Source: Heloderma charlesbogerti
Lineage: Eukaryota; Chordata; Lepidosauria; Squamata; Helodermatidae
DNA: 64,000 nt
Reading direction: 5' to 3'
Assembly (NCBI GenBank): GCA_026122225.1
Contig: JANEZZ010000806.1
Location: 62,001 to 126,000, forward strand
The notes beneath the pieces are model-generated. The model was not told where the DNA came from, did no database searches, and was given only the letters and a program-made list of their open reading frames with translations. The first letter of the stretch is position 1, and the number at the start of each line of letters is the position of its first letter. This document shows positions 33,235 to 44,979 of this stretch, piece after piece. The translations under genes and the position numbers were made by a program.

Positions 33235-34790
33235 GTCAAAAGCATATGATTCCCAGCCTGAGACATTGGGGACTTGTGTTCCAGCTTGATTTGTTGCCTG
33301 TCTAGATCATCATCATCACAACTTCACAAGGGCAGAAAGGTGGGTGCAGACAGGGATTAATATCCTGGAAAGGCTGAGCAAAGAAGGTTGGGAAAGCAGA
33401 CTGTAACTGAAAGAGTTTACGTAACCACATAGATTCAGTTCTAGCCTATCCTGCGTTGTCTACTGATTTCAGGCTCTGTACCAGTGTTGGTAATGTAAGA
33501 GGGGGGTTATACAGTTCCTTGTCAGGGCTGTGAAATATATATAGCGGGGGGGTTTTCCTCTGCCTTGAGAAAGAGAGTGGGGAGTCCGAAGGCTGGGCTG
33601 CACTGGAGTGGGCTGTACTCATTTCATTCTCAGTGCCTGAATGCAACACAGTCGCTGGGAGACCACTCAGTTGATTTAAAGCAGAATGTAATATTTGAAG
33701 CTTTATCAATCAAAGTGAAACAGAACAGAATTCAGAAAATTCCCCTGGCCATGCTGGCTGGGGCAGATGGGAGTTGAAGTTCAACACAACTGGAGGGCAC
33801 CAGGTTGGGGAAGGTTGCTGTAAGAGCTGTCCGGGTGGTCCCTTCAAGGCTTTCTTTTATTAATAACACCACATAACAGACTTTCTTAATTTCCTACACG
33901 AAAGATTTTGCCATTTTTCTAGCTAGAATAAAATATATTGTTCCCTTCCATCTGCAGTCTCTCTCTCTCTCTCTTGCTCCCCCCACCCCCGGTCTTTCTA
34001 TCTTAATTAACTGTGGTGTGATATAGTAAAACTAAATTCACAGTTTAATTTCCATTCCTAAGGGCACCCTGCTGTCTGCCAGAGGAAGCTTTTCATTTCC
34101 TAGTGGTTTTTGAAGGAAAATACCCCAATATTCTTTCTAGTACTGTACAGTTTGGCTTCTCTCTCTCTGATATATAAAAATAGTTTTGCTGTGACACTGA
34201 GTAAGCCGAATATATATATATTCATATCATATAAACCATTTGTCAGTTTAAAGTCAGTTTTTTCAACGGGGTTATAGATACAGATATGCCTCCTGGGTTT
34301 CCTAAATAAATAAATGAGTTTAAGTACATGAGCAGATGTAAAAACAACCTAACTTTGCATTGGCAGCTGTGGTTTTGAAATTAAATGTATAGAATGTCTC
34401 ATAATTTTTGCCAAGTGGAACAGCGGCCGAGTCTTTGGCAAGCTTAACTCACCCTAGCCTCTTACAGACAGCACTAACCGAAAAGCATAGTAATATAATT
34501 CGTGGAGTTTCATTTCCATGACATTTGAGATCCCAACATGGGAATCATGGCAGGGAAGAATTCCCCGCTTCCACTGCTGTGGGAGTAATAGGGACACGGA
34601 AAGATGAGCCAAGCAAAATGATACAGCACAGGACGTCCTGGACTGTGTCACTTCAGACTGCAGGTAGAGGACTGAATGCTCCTTCAGAAAAACCAAAACA
34701 CACCTATCCTGCACATAGTGTGTCAAGGAGAAAAACCCTTTTTCCTTGAGGTGCTAGTAATTTTCTCTATGCAGGCAGGGTTGTCTTAAA
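33235..34790. other. No recognisable gene; half MITE and short repeats
   Basis: 33750-33825 is the right half of a family M MITE (GGCCATGCTGGCTGGGGCAG to GGTTGGGGAAGG). (TC)n lies at 33957-33974 and (TA)n at 34209-34221. The remainder is AT-rich and unassigned. Confidence 0.4.
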
Positions 34791-34799
34791 AAATCAGGA

Positions 34800-35060
34800 G
34801 TATTCCAGTGTATGGAGCAGTATCTAATACTGCCGCTGTGCTTCCACTCATTCCGTTGTGCCAGTGGGACCCCGCACTAATGCAACGGGTGGGATTTCCA
34901 GATTGGGAAAGGCCAGCGGAGCTCCCTTCTGCAAGCTCCACTGACCTGCCCCGTTCTGGAAACTAGCATTTCTGTTCATTTACTTTAACGACCGCTAGCT
35001 CCTTCTTGTGCAAGTGGAGGGTCCCACTGGCACAGCGACAGCATTGGATACTGCCCACAG
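34800..35060. mobile_element. Foldback MITE, family P
   Basis: Left arm GGAGCAGTATCTAATACTGC and GTTGTGCCAGTGGGACC pair with right arm GGTCCCACTGGCACAGCGAC and GCATTGGATACTGCCCA. The centre CCAGATTGGGAAAGGCC is also partly complementary to TTCTGGAAACTAGC. Only one copy is recognised in the window. Confidence 0.6.
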
Positions 35061-35159
35061 TTTCCTGACGTGCAGCCGAACATGGTGCAGTCCTAAATGG
35101 CGATTCTGCTGGTGTGCAGCTGTTGTAACATATTTTGGAATACAGGTGCCTTGAGATAT

Positions 35160-36735
35160 TTCTCAAATGATTAAACTTGAATTTATTTATATTGTGGGCG
35201 GAAATATCTCTTTGTTTGGAAAGATGGCCATCGCTTACATTAAGTACTTTGGGTTCAGGTAAATATGCTTAAGATAAATGTCTTACCATGGGTAATTTAT
35301 CTATTGCATAATATTCCTTTATATATTCCCCAAATGTATTTTTAAAACTTTGCAGCATTTTGGAAAGGGGGAGGCTCCTCCCCGGTTTTTGCTTAAGAGG
35401 ATGAAGTTGCCAATTAGGGAGGGAGGATTTGATTTTCCAGATCTTAGTTTATATCATTAGGCTTATCTGCTATCTCCCACCAATGATTAGAAGTTGTTTT
35501 TTTCCTTCAATATTCCTCCAGGGGTTGTTTTGGAGTCAACTTATTTGACCTCTCTTTTCAGCTGGATAGATGGCACTAGGATCTAGGCACATTAAAAAGA
35601 AAGGAATGGTTCCACTGCAATTTAAGCGGTTAGAGAGACATGGTATATAGTGTCTCATCAGCTTCAGTTTGATCCAATATTCTCATGCTAAATTAACTTT
35701 ATGGGGGAATCCTGATTTGAAAATAGAGAAACAGCCTTTGGTGGAGGAATTGGGTTGATAAAGGAGTTTATACTTTAGATCAGTTAGTAGGACTGGACTA
35801 TGAGTTTTTACCATTTTCGGAATTACAGCGTAGATATCACTTATTATCAAGTTCTTGTTGTTGTTCAGTCGTTAAGGCTTCGTGACCCCATGGACCATAG
35901 CATGCCAGGCCTTCCTGTGCTCCGCTCTCTCCCGGAGTGTGCTCAAGTTCATATTCATTGCATCGGTGATGCTGTCTAGCCATCTCATCCTCTGCCGTCC
36001 CTTTCTCCTTTTGCCTTCAGTCTTTCCCAGCATCAGGGTCTTTTCTAGTGAGTTTTCTCTTCGCATTAGATGGCCAAAATATTTGAGCTTCAGCTTCAGT
36101 ATCTGTCCTTCCAATGAGCAGTCAGGGTTGATTTCCTTTAGGATTGCAATATATTCAATTACAGCACCTTTTGGTGTCTGTCTATGTACCATCAACAATT
36201 AGTTCTTCAGCACCCCTACATTCTTGGAGGAATTAATTGGTTCTTACAGAAAGCTAAGCCTGTAATAGCTGTCTATAAATGTCTTTTGGAATGTAATAAA
36301 GTGAATGCTCAGTATGTTAGAGAGAAGAGGAATAGTAAACTGGAATGTGCTATACAGCATTATCAAATCTGTAGATTTAAAATTAGGGCTAATTCAACAA
36401 AAAACAATGTTTTGTGTATATCGGACACTACAGATGATTGTTAAGAAGAATCTGGCTAGCTCTGTTAGATGCTGGCGTTGTAATGTAGACGATGCATCAC
36501 TGAGACATATGGCATGAGCATGCCCTGTGGTGGCTCCTTTGTGGTTGGAAGTTGCTGCTGGCATACATTTTGTTTTTGAAAAATCTGTGATAGTTGCGGA
36601 TGTTCATGTGCTTTTAAACTATATTCCTCTGATGTGGTGATTAACAGATGGACAGCAAAAGGTAGTGGACTTTGTGAGCTCTAACTTTTGCAAAAAGACT
36701 CATACTTCAAGCTTGGAAGGATAAACACCCACCAC
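35160..36735 (+). pseudogene. L1 LINE ORF2, C-terminal remnant, heavily mutated
   Basis: The + strand, read across several frames, gives pieces typical of the C-terminal third of L1 ORF2. These include KRKEWFHCNL, NPDLKIEKQPL, GVYTLDQLV, the cysteine/histidine region (CWRCNVDDASLRHM, then a cysteine) and ILQAWKDKHPP. Many stops and shifts show that it is old. It is interrupted by a Bov-B tail at 35851-36148, after which the L1 resumes at about 36150. The following L2 copy starts right after the KHPP segment. The upstream limit is uncertain. Confidence 0.6.
35851..36148 (-). mobile_element. Bov-B LINE copy 3, 3' end only
   Basis: The C-terminal end of the Bov-B frame (minus-strand open frame 36198-35872; LKYFGHLMRRENSLEKTLML, RQRMRWLDSITDAMNMNL) and the GTTGTTCAGTCG 3' end. 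It is a short 5'-truncated insertion inside the L1 remnant. Confidence 0.85.
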
Positions 36736-38028
36736 CTGATATGAGGAGGGCTCTGGATAGGGGTGAATGCTCCTTCCTTGTTCTCCTCGACCTCTCAGCG
36801 GCTTTTGATACCGTTGACCACGGTATCCTCCTGGACCGCCTGGAGGGGTTGGGCATTGGAGACACTGTATTGCGGTGGTTCCGGTCCTTCCTCTCCGGCA
36901 GGTACCAGAGGGTAGCACTGGGAGAGGAGGTTTCGGACCCGTGGCCACTTACTTGTGGGGTGCCACAGGGTTCCATCCTCTCCCCGATGCTATTTAACAT
37001 CTATGTGAAGCCACTGGGGGCTATCATCAGGAGGTTTGGGGTGCAGTGTCATCAATTTGCGGATGACACGCAGCTCTACCTCTCATTCAAATCTTCACCA
37101 AGGTTGGCCGTAGAATCCCTGTCCAAATGTCTGGAGACGGTGAGTGGCTGGATGGGGAGGAATAAGCTGAAGCTCAACCCTGACAAGACCGAGGTACATT
37201 TGGTGGGAGACAAGAGGAGGCTGGGGGATGTTGACCTGGTGTTGAATGGGGAACGGCTACCCTTGAAAGACCAGGTCCGCAGCCTGGGGGTCATTTTGGA
37301 CTCCCAGCTGTCCATGGAGGCTCAGGTGTCAGCTGTGAGCCGGACAGCGCTGTATCAACTCCATCTGATACGGCGGCTGCGCCCCTTCCTTCCCGACCAT
37401 CTGCTCCCATCGGTAGTACATGCCCTGGTCTCCTCTCGTTTAGACTACTGTAATGCGCTCTACGTGGGGTTACCCTTGAAGACGGTTCGGAAGCTGCAGC
37501 TGGTACAGAACGCGGCGGCTCGCCTGATTAAAGGCAGCCACCGGCGAGATCACATCACTCCAGTGCTGAAGGAGTTGTACTGGCTACCAGTTGTTTTCCG
37601 GGCCAAATTCAAGGTGTTGGTTTTGACCTTTAAAACCCTATATGGTTCCGGCCCAGCCTATCTTAAGGAGCGCCTCCAGCAACACCAGACAGGCTGCTTA
37701 ACAAGATCAGCCTCAGATGGCCTTCTCTCTGTCCCATCAGCCAGGACACCTAGATTGGTGGGGACGAGGGAGAGGGCCTTCTCTGTGGTGGCCCCCACTC
37801 TGTGGAACTCCCTCCCTAGGGAACTCCGTCATGCCCTCTCTTTAATGAGCTTCCATCGTGCATTAAAAACGTGGTTGTTCAGGCAGGCATTTGGGTATTT
37901 AAAAAAAAAATTTATGGTAAAATTTTATTGTTTTAAAATGTTTTATGGTGGGTTGTACATCGCCCAGAGTGGCTGGGTGACCAGTCAGATGGGCGATTAA
38001 TAAATTTAATAAATAAATAAATAAAATT
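36736..38028 (+). mobile_element. L2-like LINE, best-preserved copy
   Basis: 5'-truncated at about 36736 (start of GATATGAGGAGGGCTCTGG). It carries one uninterrupted reverse-transcriptase frame, then a 3' end GGCTGGGTGACCAGTCAGAT, GGGCGATTAATAAATTTAAT and an (AAAT)n tail to 38028. Such short AT-rich repeats at the 3' end fit the L2 clade. Confidence 0.9.
36741..38000 (+). pseudogene. L2 reverse transcriptase, 419-codon open frame
   Basis: RNA-dependent DNA polymerase of a non-LTR retrotransposon, which would copy element RNA at the nicked target in the nucleus. Visible domains: box A at residues 15-23 (LLDLSAAFD, catalytic D17), box B at 73-79 (GVPQGSI), box C at 106-109, which reads FADD instead of the usual YADD, and box D (NKLKLNPDKTEV) near 147. 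The C-terminal domain runs to the natural end (MSFHRALKTWLFRQAFG), and the last residues read through the 3' UTR. The start ATG is only the first methionine after the 5' truncation. The endonuclease and the reverse-transcriptase N-terminus are missing, so the copy is dead despite the clean frame. The long open frame implies a young insertion. Confidence 0.85.
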
Positions 38029-38098
38029 CAAAAGTCTGAAGATCTTGCTTCATCTGAACGTATACCCTACCATCATCAATTTTGTCTAGGGCCCCATC

Positions 38099-39487
38099 TA
38101 CATGAGCCATTTACTCCGGGGCCACTGCAATTCGAGGTCCTTCGGGACGCAGTCACCGCTTTGCAGCCTAACTGTGGTTTTCACCCGGAAAATGCAGATT
38201 TCCAAAGACGCGTTTTGCTGCAACGTTTTTGGTTTGCTGCAGGTTTCCCGTGGTTGTGAGTGGTCTGTCCCCGAACTGACCATGGTTAGAAGCAGTTCCC
38301 CGAACTGACTTTGCATTTTGTAGTGGGTGTGTGGTAGGCGTGCCTAGTGCTTGTGTCACTCTATGACCCCCCCCCTTCTCTCCTCCCCGTTCCTCTGGGG
38401 CTGCACAGTTACAGAGGCATGGGGAAGCATGCTAATTTCTTCAACCATATTTTTGCATACCTTCACAGCTTCGTCTCTTCGCAATGACTGCTTTGGTGTC
38501 CTTGACCAAGGACCGGGGGATCTCGGGAGAGCAGAAGGTCCAGGACCAACTTCGGTCCAGCCATCATTTTGGAATGATGGGTAGGCATGGACCTCTCAAG
38601 GGTACACACCTTGGCGAACCATTGTGAGAGTTTCGGGCTGGAGAATTGCCAAATGAGGAATGGACAGACCCCCCCCCCCAAATACAAAACAGCCACTAAA
38701 CCTCAAAGTGTTGCACTGCTACCCTCACATGCCTCTTCAGCTGTGCATTTAAATATAAAGGTAAAAAAAGGGCAGCGGAACTGCCACAGTTTACTTCGCT
38801 TCAACAGCTATGTGTCAGGGCGCAGCGGATTTTCCCATTGCAGGAGCCCACAGTGAAACACGCATGTACCGCAGCAGAAGCTAATTGGCAGCTGCAATGC
38901 TGCATAGTTATGACGGAGTGGAGATTGAAAGCGGTGCTGTGTATGTCAGGGTGGACACTGAGCCCATAGAATCCCAGAGTAGTTCTGATTCTAAGGAAGA
39001 GCAGTCGCTCCTGGGAGAGGAGCATGCTCCTCTTTCCCAGGGCCAACAGCTGACGGAGATTCCTCCCACCAGCATTCCTAGCTTAGATAGCAGTCCAGGG
39101 AGTGACAGAGTGCGGGTAGCAGACTTGATGGACGTGCAACGCCGACGCAGAAAGCGGCGCCAAATGGAGGGCGCAGAAAGGAGGCGTAGTGCCCAGTTGG
39201 CGCAGAAACAACGGCTGCGCCCAGAGGATCCAAGGGAGAAGGGGAGGGACTCTCCCTAGTCCTTAAGTTCAGGGGTCTGCCAGTAATTCCCTTTCAAACG
39301 GGGACCAACTGTTCCAACTTAGGGCAGAGGTACTGTGCTGCTCAGATCTAGTTGCAAACGGTAGAGTTGTTAAGTTGTAAAAGAGGAATAAAGCTTTGAA
39401 AAGAATCCCTTTGTCTGTGTCTGGACTTGGCTACTGGATTAGACTGAGAGAGGCCTCCAAGGAGTCCTTGACAGTGTAGATGCCCCC
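38099..39487. mobile_element. Family F DNA element with a solo LTR inside
   Basis: Ends AGGGCCCCATCTACATG and GTGTAGATGCCCCCT are inverted copies. The right end lies directly outside the LTR's 3' target repeat. Without the LTR the element is about 850 bp and has no recognisable frame. Related ends occur at 15004-15592 and 58786-59020. Confidence 0.55.
38944..39473 (+). mobile_element. Solo LTR (530 bp) with perfect target repeats
   Basis: Begins TGTCAGGGTGGACACTGAG and ends AAGGAGTCCTTGACA. It is flanked by GTGTA at 38939-38943 and GTGTA at 39474-39478, an exact 5-bp duplication. AATAAAG near 39388 is a likely polyadenylation signal. It is the same family as 7556-8074. From its first bases to 39259 it holds a reading frame with an acidic serine-rich stretch (SSSDSKEEQ) followed by a basic one (RRRRKRRQMEGAERRRSAQL). 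In the parent element this probably was the end of a protein reaching into the LTR (inference). The rest of the element has been lost by LTR-LTR recombination. Confidence 0.85.
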
Positions 39488-39721
39488 TAAATGCTTCTTT
39501 ATATTAACCTATATGTTTGAAACAGAAATGCAGAACCTTCTTTTTTCTTCAGTTAATGGTGTTGTGAATAGTTATTGTGAACGGATACATTTTTATGTTG
39601 CTGTTGTAGTTGTTTTCCCCTTTTTGATTTGTTTTGTTATAATTGCAAATAAAATGCCAAAAATAAAATAAAATGGTGCAGTCCAGCAACATCCCCAGCA
39701 TGTGATTCTGTTGATCTGTTG

Positions 39722-39958
39722 ATCATATAGCTTGGTTCTTCTCCGGCTGAACATCAGGAAAATCTTCCTGACTGTTCGAGCAATACGACAATGGAACCCA
39801 TTACCTAGGGAGGTAACACGAGAGGCATTCAAGATGAGGCCAGACAGCAATCTGTCGGGGAAGCTCTGACTTGGATTTCTGCATTGAGCAGGGGGTTGGA
39901 CTCGATGGTCTTATAGGCCCCTTCCAACCCCATTATTCTATGATTCTATGATTCTTCT
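39722..39958 (+). mobile_element. CR1 LINE, 3' end
   Basis: Contains the typical CR1 end: GAACATCAGGAAAATCTTCC, GGAACCCATTACCTAGGGAG, GGTTGGACTCGATGGTCTTA, CCCCTTCCAACCCCATTATT, then the octamer tail ATTCTATG repeated. 5'-truncated; encodes only the last residues of the reverse transcriptase. Confidence 0.85.
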
Positions 39959-40204
39959 TTCTAGGCCTCTACCAACATTAGCAAATGATGCTCTGCCTGC
40001 ACTCGTCACGTAGCATGTGGCTTCCGGGGAATATTGTCATCTTGCACTAGCTCTAACTGTTAAACCAAAACATGGCCTACATGTATTAGCTCCAGCTCCG
40101 TACCAATCCCTTCATTAAAAAATGGAGACCATGTCTGCAGCAGTGCTTATGCATTGTTGTAAAAAAAAAAATTGACACAGAAAGGACTTGCGTGTGTGCA
40201 CACG

Positions 40205-40503
40205 TGCATAGTTAAACTGCAGAATTCACTTCCACAAGATGTAGTGATGGCCACACTTTGGATGGCGCTAAAAAGGGATTGAGACAAATTCATGGAGGAG
40301 AAGGCTATTGATGGCTACTAGTCCTGATGGCCATATGCTACTTCCAGATTCATGTTCTGGGGAACATGAGCAAGATTGTGCTATTGCACTCATGTCTTGC
40401 TGTGGGCTTCCCACAGGCAGCTGGTTGGTCAATGTGTGCACGGAATGCTGGACTAGATAGGATTTTGGTCTGACCCAGCACAGCTCTTCTTATGTTCTTA
40501 TGA
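40205..40503 (+). mobile_element. CR1-like LINE, 3' end of another subfamily
   Basis: AATTCACTTCCACAAGATGT, GGATGGCGCTAAAAAGGGAT, GCTGGACTAGATAGG, GACCCAGCACAGCTCTTCTT and tail TTCTTATG twice. Matches the fragment at 1-78. Confidence 0.7.
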
Positions 40504-40509
40504 GTTCCC

Positions 40510-42050
40510 TTGGGTTTAGGGGGGAAGGGAGGGTCTTTTGTATCTTTTCAAGGCTGTAACAGTTAAGTCTCTGAAGGCAAGATTGTTTCTTCATATCTGT
40601 ATGAAAGGTGTGATAATAAGTTCTTATCTTGGGTGATCAAAATTCACATAATTCCATTGTTCTTTTTATAGAGAGACCTGATGTCAATTAATATGGGCTC
40701 TGTCCAGTAGTGTCCTTCCACCAGTGGAACAGACATAGCTTGCCCGCTCCCCCAAATCTGCTCTGAATTGTTGGAGGACCCTCCAGAGCAGCTCTCAGCA
40801 TGTGTAGGGGCTGTCAGAAGGAGGAGGGGAAGGGAAAATCCTGTTACACGAGTGTGGGCCACTTGCATAATCTTAGATGTATCCATGTAAGTTTAGAGTT
40901 TGACAGAACTTCAATGTTTATTATATAATTATTATTCAGGCACTTTCGTTAAGGTATAACCATATGCACTGTTTAATGGTGTGGGCAGGGCTTTGATATG
41001 GTTTTAGTAAGTTACTGCTCTGTAATTTTAGTAAATGGTGGTGATGCATTTCAAGTCTCCTATATGTCTGTTTTCCCCGTCCTCAAACAGAAAAGTAAAC
41101 ACCCACAGGTACCCATTGCTTCATAAAAGTTCAATATACTCACCATGCTTGAGTGCAAATATATCTCTTAATTAATTGTATATATCTCCCATGTTTATTT
41201 TTTCCCACAAGATAGGTAAGAATTAAAACAATAAAATCTAGATGGCAAAACCAGCACAACATAATACCCAAAAGAATGAGTCAGCATTAACACAAAATTA
41301 ATTATAAACATTATTCTAGAATTAAAACATTTTCAGAGCATGTTTAAAAGTGTAAAGAGCGGGAGCTTTTCTTAACTGTCCTTTTTTCGATGCACAGTCT
41401 GGCACTGTTTTATTTTATTGGCTGTATTCATATAGAACAGTCTCTCTTTTTGTATGGATATTATTTTGGTGTCTTTATTACATTTTAAGATACAATTTGT
41501 ACTGTCACTTTGTCTTAAATTTCACCAAAATCTGTGACTCTTTTAGTGTCAAGCTTACAGAAAAAGGAGCTCTTCTAACTCCAATATTCACGTGATTAAT
41601 CAAAGCTTGGTTTTATTTGAGAACCTGATAATAGCTCCCTGAGTCTGATTATGTTTCATACACTTTTGCAAGCCTCAGCAGAAGCTTGCCCAGAAAAGTA
41701 ATGAATAATATTACAGATACCACTGAGTTGGAGGACAGCTGCTCTTAACGGAATGGCAACTGTACAGTTTCATTGCTCTCTCTCTTTCTCTTGTTGTTCT
41801 ATATTTAAAAGTCTACCTGAACCATGCAACTTAAGACTGCATTTCTAGAAAATGAACTAGTAAGAGAGGTACTGTGACAGTGATGGTAATGAGGTGGAAT
41901 GTCATCACTTTTTGAAAATGAGACACTTCTAAAGAAATGGACAGAGTTTCTTTTTCTATCACCTGGGTATTGACCCTTTTCAAAGTACAAAAAATGCAAC
42001 AAAGCATTATCCGGTTTTGTAACAATTTTTCTTCCAGTGTTTTCCTTTCC
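40510..42050. other. No recognisable gene; one family O repeat
   Basis: 40695-40850 is similar to 31590-31800 (CCCAAATCTGCTCTGAATTG, CCTCCAGAGCAGCTCTC). The remainder, 40900-42050, is AT-rich and I recognise no repeat in it. Confidence 0.4.
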
Positions 42051-42054
42051 TGCC

Positions 42055-42290
42055 CCCCCCTTCATGTTTGCAGGTAGAATGCAACATCGGCCTGTGCAGT
42101 GGAACTTTCTCCTGCTGTCTTCTCCCCTGCAGACCCCTGCCCTCAATCTGTTCTGGAGGGTCCCCCAACCCTGTAGCGTAGATTTTGAGGGCACAATGGG
42201 GGGAATGCAGGGTGGTAGGGGAATCACCCCTCCCAGTTCCGCTGATGGAAGCAGTCCTCACTAGATTCCACCCCATGGTTAGAAGCAGCC
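42055..42290. repeat. Interspersed repeat, family O
   Basis: TCAATCTGTTCTGGAGGGTCC, GTAGATTTTGAGGGCACAATG-type and GATTCCACCCCATGGTTAG match the copies at 31.6 and 40.7 kb. Class unknown; non-coding. Confidence 0.45.
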
Positions 42291-42299
42291 AAGTAAATA

Positions 42300-43341
42300 C
42301 TGTGCCTGCCCTCACTGTGTAGGTTCTTGGAATTTCCGAGTTCAGTTTTTTAAAAGGAAGTTCCCATCCCTCATGAAAAAGTGACTTTGAAAGTATACTG
42401 CAGTTGGCTTACTATAACTCTGTTAAAACAGGTCATAGACCTCTCTACTCTGCACTAATAAGGAAAACCCAAAATTAAGGTCACCCATAATCTTAGTGCA
42501 GCATAGACCCCAGCGTAGACCTACTGAAATGAGGTCTCATAAGAATGAGACTTAAGTTACTCACAACTAACTTAAGTCCCATTCATTTCAATAGTGCTAC
42601 TCTGTATAGGACTAACCTTGGATACTGCCCTCTGCTCTGGGATGAGGGCATTTCCTCTACTAAGTCTCTTCTCTTGCCTCTTGCACCCAGATGTGAGTGG
42701 TGTGGGAAGGAAAAGCCTGACTCAGCCAGTTTCTCAACATGGCTGACATGGGGTTCCCACACAGTCTCCCATCCAAGTACCGCTCAGACCCAGACCTGGC
42801 TAGCTTCAGCAAGGTCTCTGCATCGTGTGCCTTCACACTCTGGCATAGTGAGAAGATACAAGGTGCAGCAGCTAGCCAGGGATGCCCTTGGTCTGCCTAG
42901 ACCATCAACACCCTAGGACAGCAATGAGCCATGAGATGCACCCTCAGTGCTGGCGATGCCCTGAAGGTCCTAGGCTTAAACAGTGCTTCTTCAGAACAAT
43001 CCTGCCTCTTTAAAAATAATAATAATAAAGCAGGCATTTCTTTTGTACACCCACATACAGTATATCAAAGCACATCAAACAAGCAGATTATGTTTTCATA
43101 GGGTTCCTTCCTATGGCATGCGAATCTCAGGCCAATGGGGGTGGCGGGCGGGCAGCGGGTTCTAGCAATTCATCACGGCAAGGCTTTACTTGCCTAAAAT
43201 GTGTCAGGGGCTGAGGAAGCCAAGCATGTTATGGTTAAAGTTATTTTCAGAACGATCCTTGAGCTCCCACTGCCAGCTTGTCAAGACGGGGATTTCAGTG
43301 ATGAGGGTCCTTTGAAATCCAAGATGAAGATGCGAGTAGAG
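42300..43341. other. No recognisable gene
   Basis: A family L-like fragment at 42530-42600 (AATGAGACTTAAGTTACTC). An open frame of 123 codons at 42545-42916 lacks any motif and overlaps that repeat. Confidence 0.35.
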
Positions 43342-43523
43342 CAGGGGAGGGCAACCACTTCTGATCCGAGGGCCGGATGGCACCCCTGGACCAAGCTGGC
43401 AGGCCAAATGGCATCAAGGGGGCAGGGCCCCACCCAAAGGCCCACCCTCTGCAAGGCATCATTCACCCTGCCCCGCCCTTTCCCCCCTCTCCGTTTAGCA
43501 AGAGACACTTCTGCCCAACCCTG
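43342..43523 (-). mobile_element. hAT-like short element
   Basis: Tips CAGGGGAGGGCAACC and CTGCCCAACCCTG are inverted. GGCCGGATGGCACCCCTGGA inside recalls hAT-Charlie derivatives. No matching 8-bp flanks are visible. Confidence 0.4.
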
Positions 43524-43818
43524 TTCTAAGTAAAAGATAAACCGGGAAGCTCCATCACCAAGAGAAGGGGTGGCAACCTTTTTGCCCCTGAGGACTTCAT
43601 GAGGTGGTGAATAGTCAGTCAGAGCCCACATGCCAGTGGGTTTTGGCTGGAACTGTCAGTGGGTGGGAACAGGGCCATCATCCCCCTGCCCCCTTTCATA
43701 CTTACATGCACACACATACTAATTCACAACATACACTCATTCACACACGCATTCACACTCACAGACACCCATTCTTCCCCATGCCCTTACACACAGACAC
43801 ACATCTGTCCTTGCCTTT
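43524..43818. repeat. CA-rich low-complexity stretch
   Basis: From about 43700 to 43806 there are many CACACA and ACACTCA runs, followed by (TC)n at 43820-43838. Confidence 0.7.
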
Positions 43819-43849
43819 TTCTCTCTCTCTCTCTCTGACACACACAGCC

Positions 43850-44100
43850 TTCCCCCACGGGAAGGCTTTGAAGAGGCTTTTCAGGTTCACGTATGTGCCT
43901 TTAGCGCCAGAAGCATCAAGCAAAATGGCATTTTGTGCTTCTCTGATGTGCTGGTGCGTAGTTAAAGCTATACAGATAAGGAGAAAGCCTACGTTTATTC
44001 CAGGCCAAGTCATGACAAAGAAAGAATTCTGAGGCACTTGTGAGGTATACAGTGTTTCTGCAGTAAACAGAAAGCAACCCTTTTTCTCTAACCGCAAATG
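43850..44100 (-). other. Open frame of unknown meaning
   Basis: The minus strand is open from 44097 to 43759 and reads VMTWPGINVGFLLICIALTT, a hydrophobic segment of about 20 residues, then DASGAKGTYVNLKSL. Just upstream on that strand is TTTCTGTTTACTGCAG, which resembles a splice acceptor. I do not recognise the protein. A second frame is also open here, which argues for chance. It could be a lone exon or nothing. Confidence 0.15.
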
Positions 44101-44941
44101 TGAAGCCTATTGCTTGCTGACAACTAAGAAGACAGCTTCCATTTGGGTGGTGACAGGGGAAAAAACTGATGAAACGTTTCAACCTTTCCATTTGTGGGTG
44201 AAACCCTGGGAAAATGTGATGGCCTATTCTATCCGGACCAGTTTTCTGAACGTTAATTAGAAGCACCACCACAAGTAAGACTTGGGTGTCATGCATGACT
44301 TGAATCTACTTGAGTCTGGTTAAATTCTTTCTTTTATTTTTTCACTCCAAAATTCATAATTTTGAAGGGAAGAAAAAAGTAAATACTGAAGTGCAAATCA
44401 TTCTGATATATGCCAGTAATGAAGATCTATTTCATGCTAAAAATTTCATAGTTTGCTGTGGGATATGACCTTTAGCTAGTTCCCTTTCATCAGTTGTAAG
44501 AATATATTTTTGGCTCCATACGATGAAGTTGAAAGATCTAGTGAAAACAGATGATTTCATTTTGATACATGGAGGAAAGTCATATAAATATTTTCAGGGT
44601 ATGCACTTTGATCTTCAAATAAGATCCAGGACAGGCGTGTGTTTTTTAACATTACGTCCAAATGTTTGGTTGCATATATAAATGTATCTTGCATACACCA
44701 TGATTTATACATCCTTGCTTATGGATTTGAAGCATAAATCAATGCAAAATGTCATTATTGTTTGCCTATGCATTTATCTACAGTGTTGGGCATACACTTA
44801 CTTTGTTTTACAATAAATGTGAACTTGTCTTTTATAAACCTGTCTTAGGTTTAGGTTTTTATAGAAACCTTTATAAGCCTGTCTTAGCTTCGGTTGATGA
44901 TTGATCTTGACAGGCACATGGGAACACAGAGGAAGACTCTT

Positions 44942-44979
<38 letters not shown>

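Noticed and set aside
43604..44032. 142-codon + strand frame with many His/Thr residues
   Set aside because: Driven by CACACA and CTCTCT low-complexity sequence.
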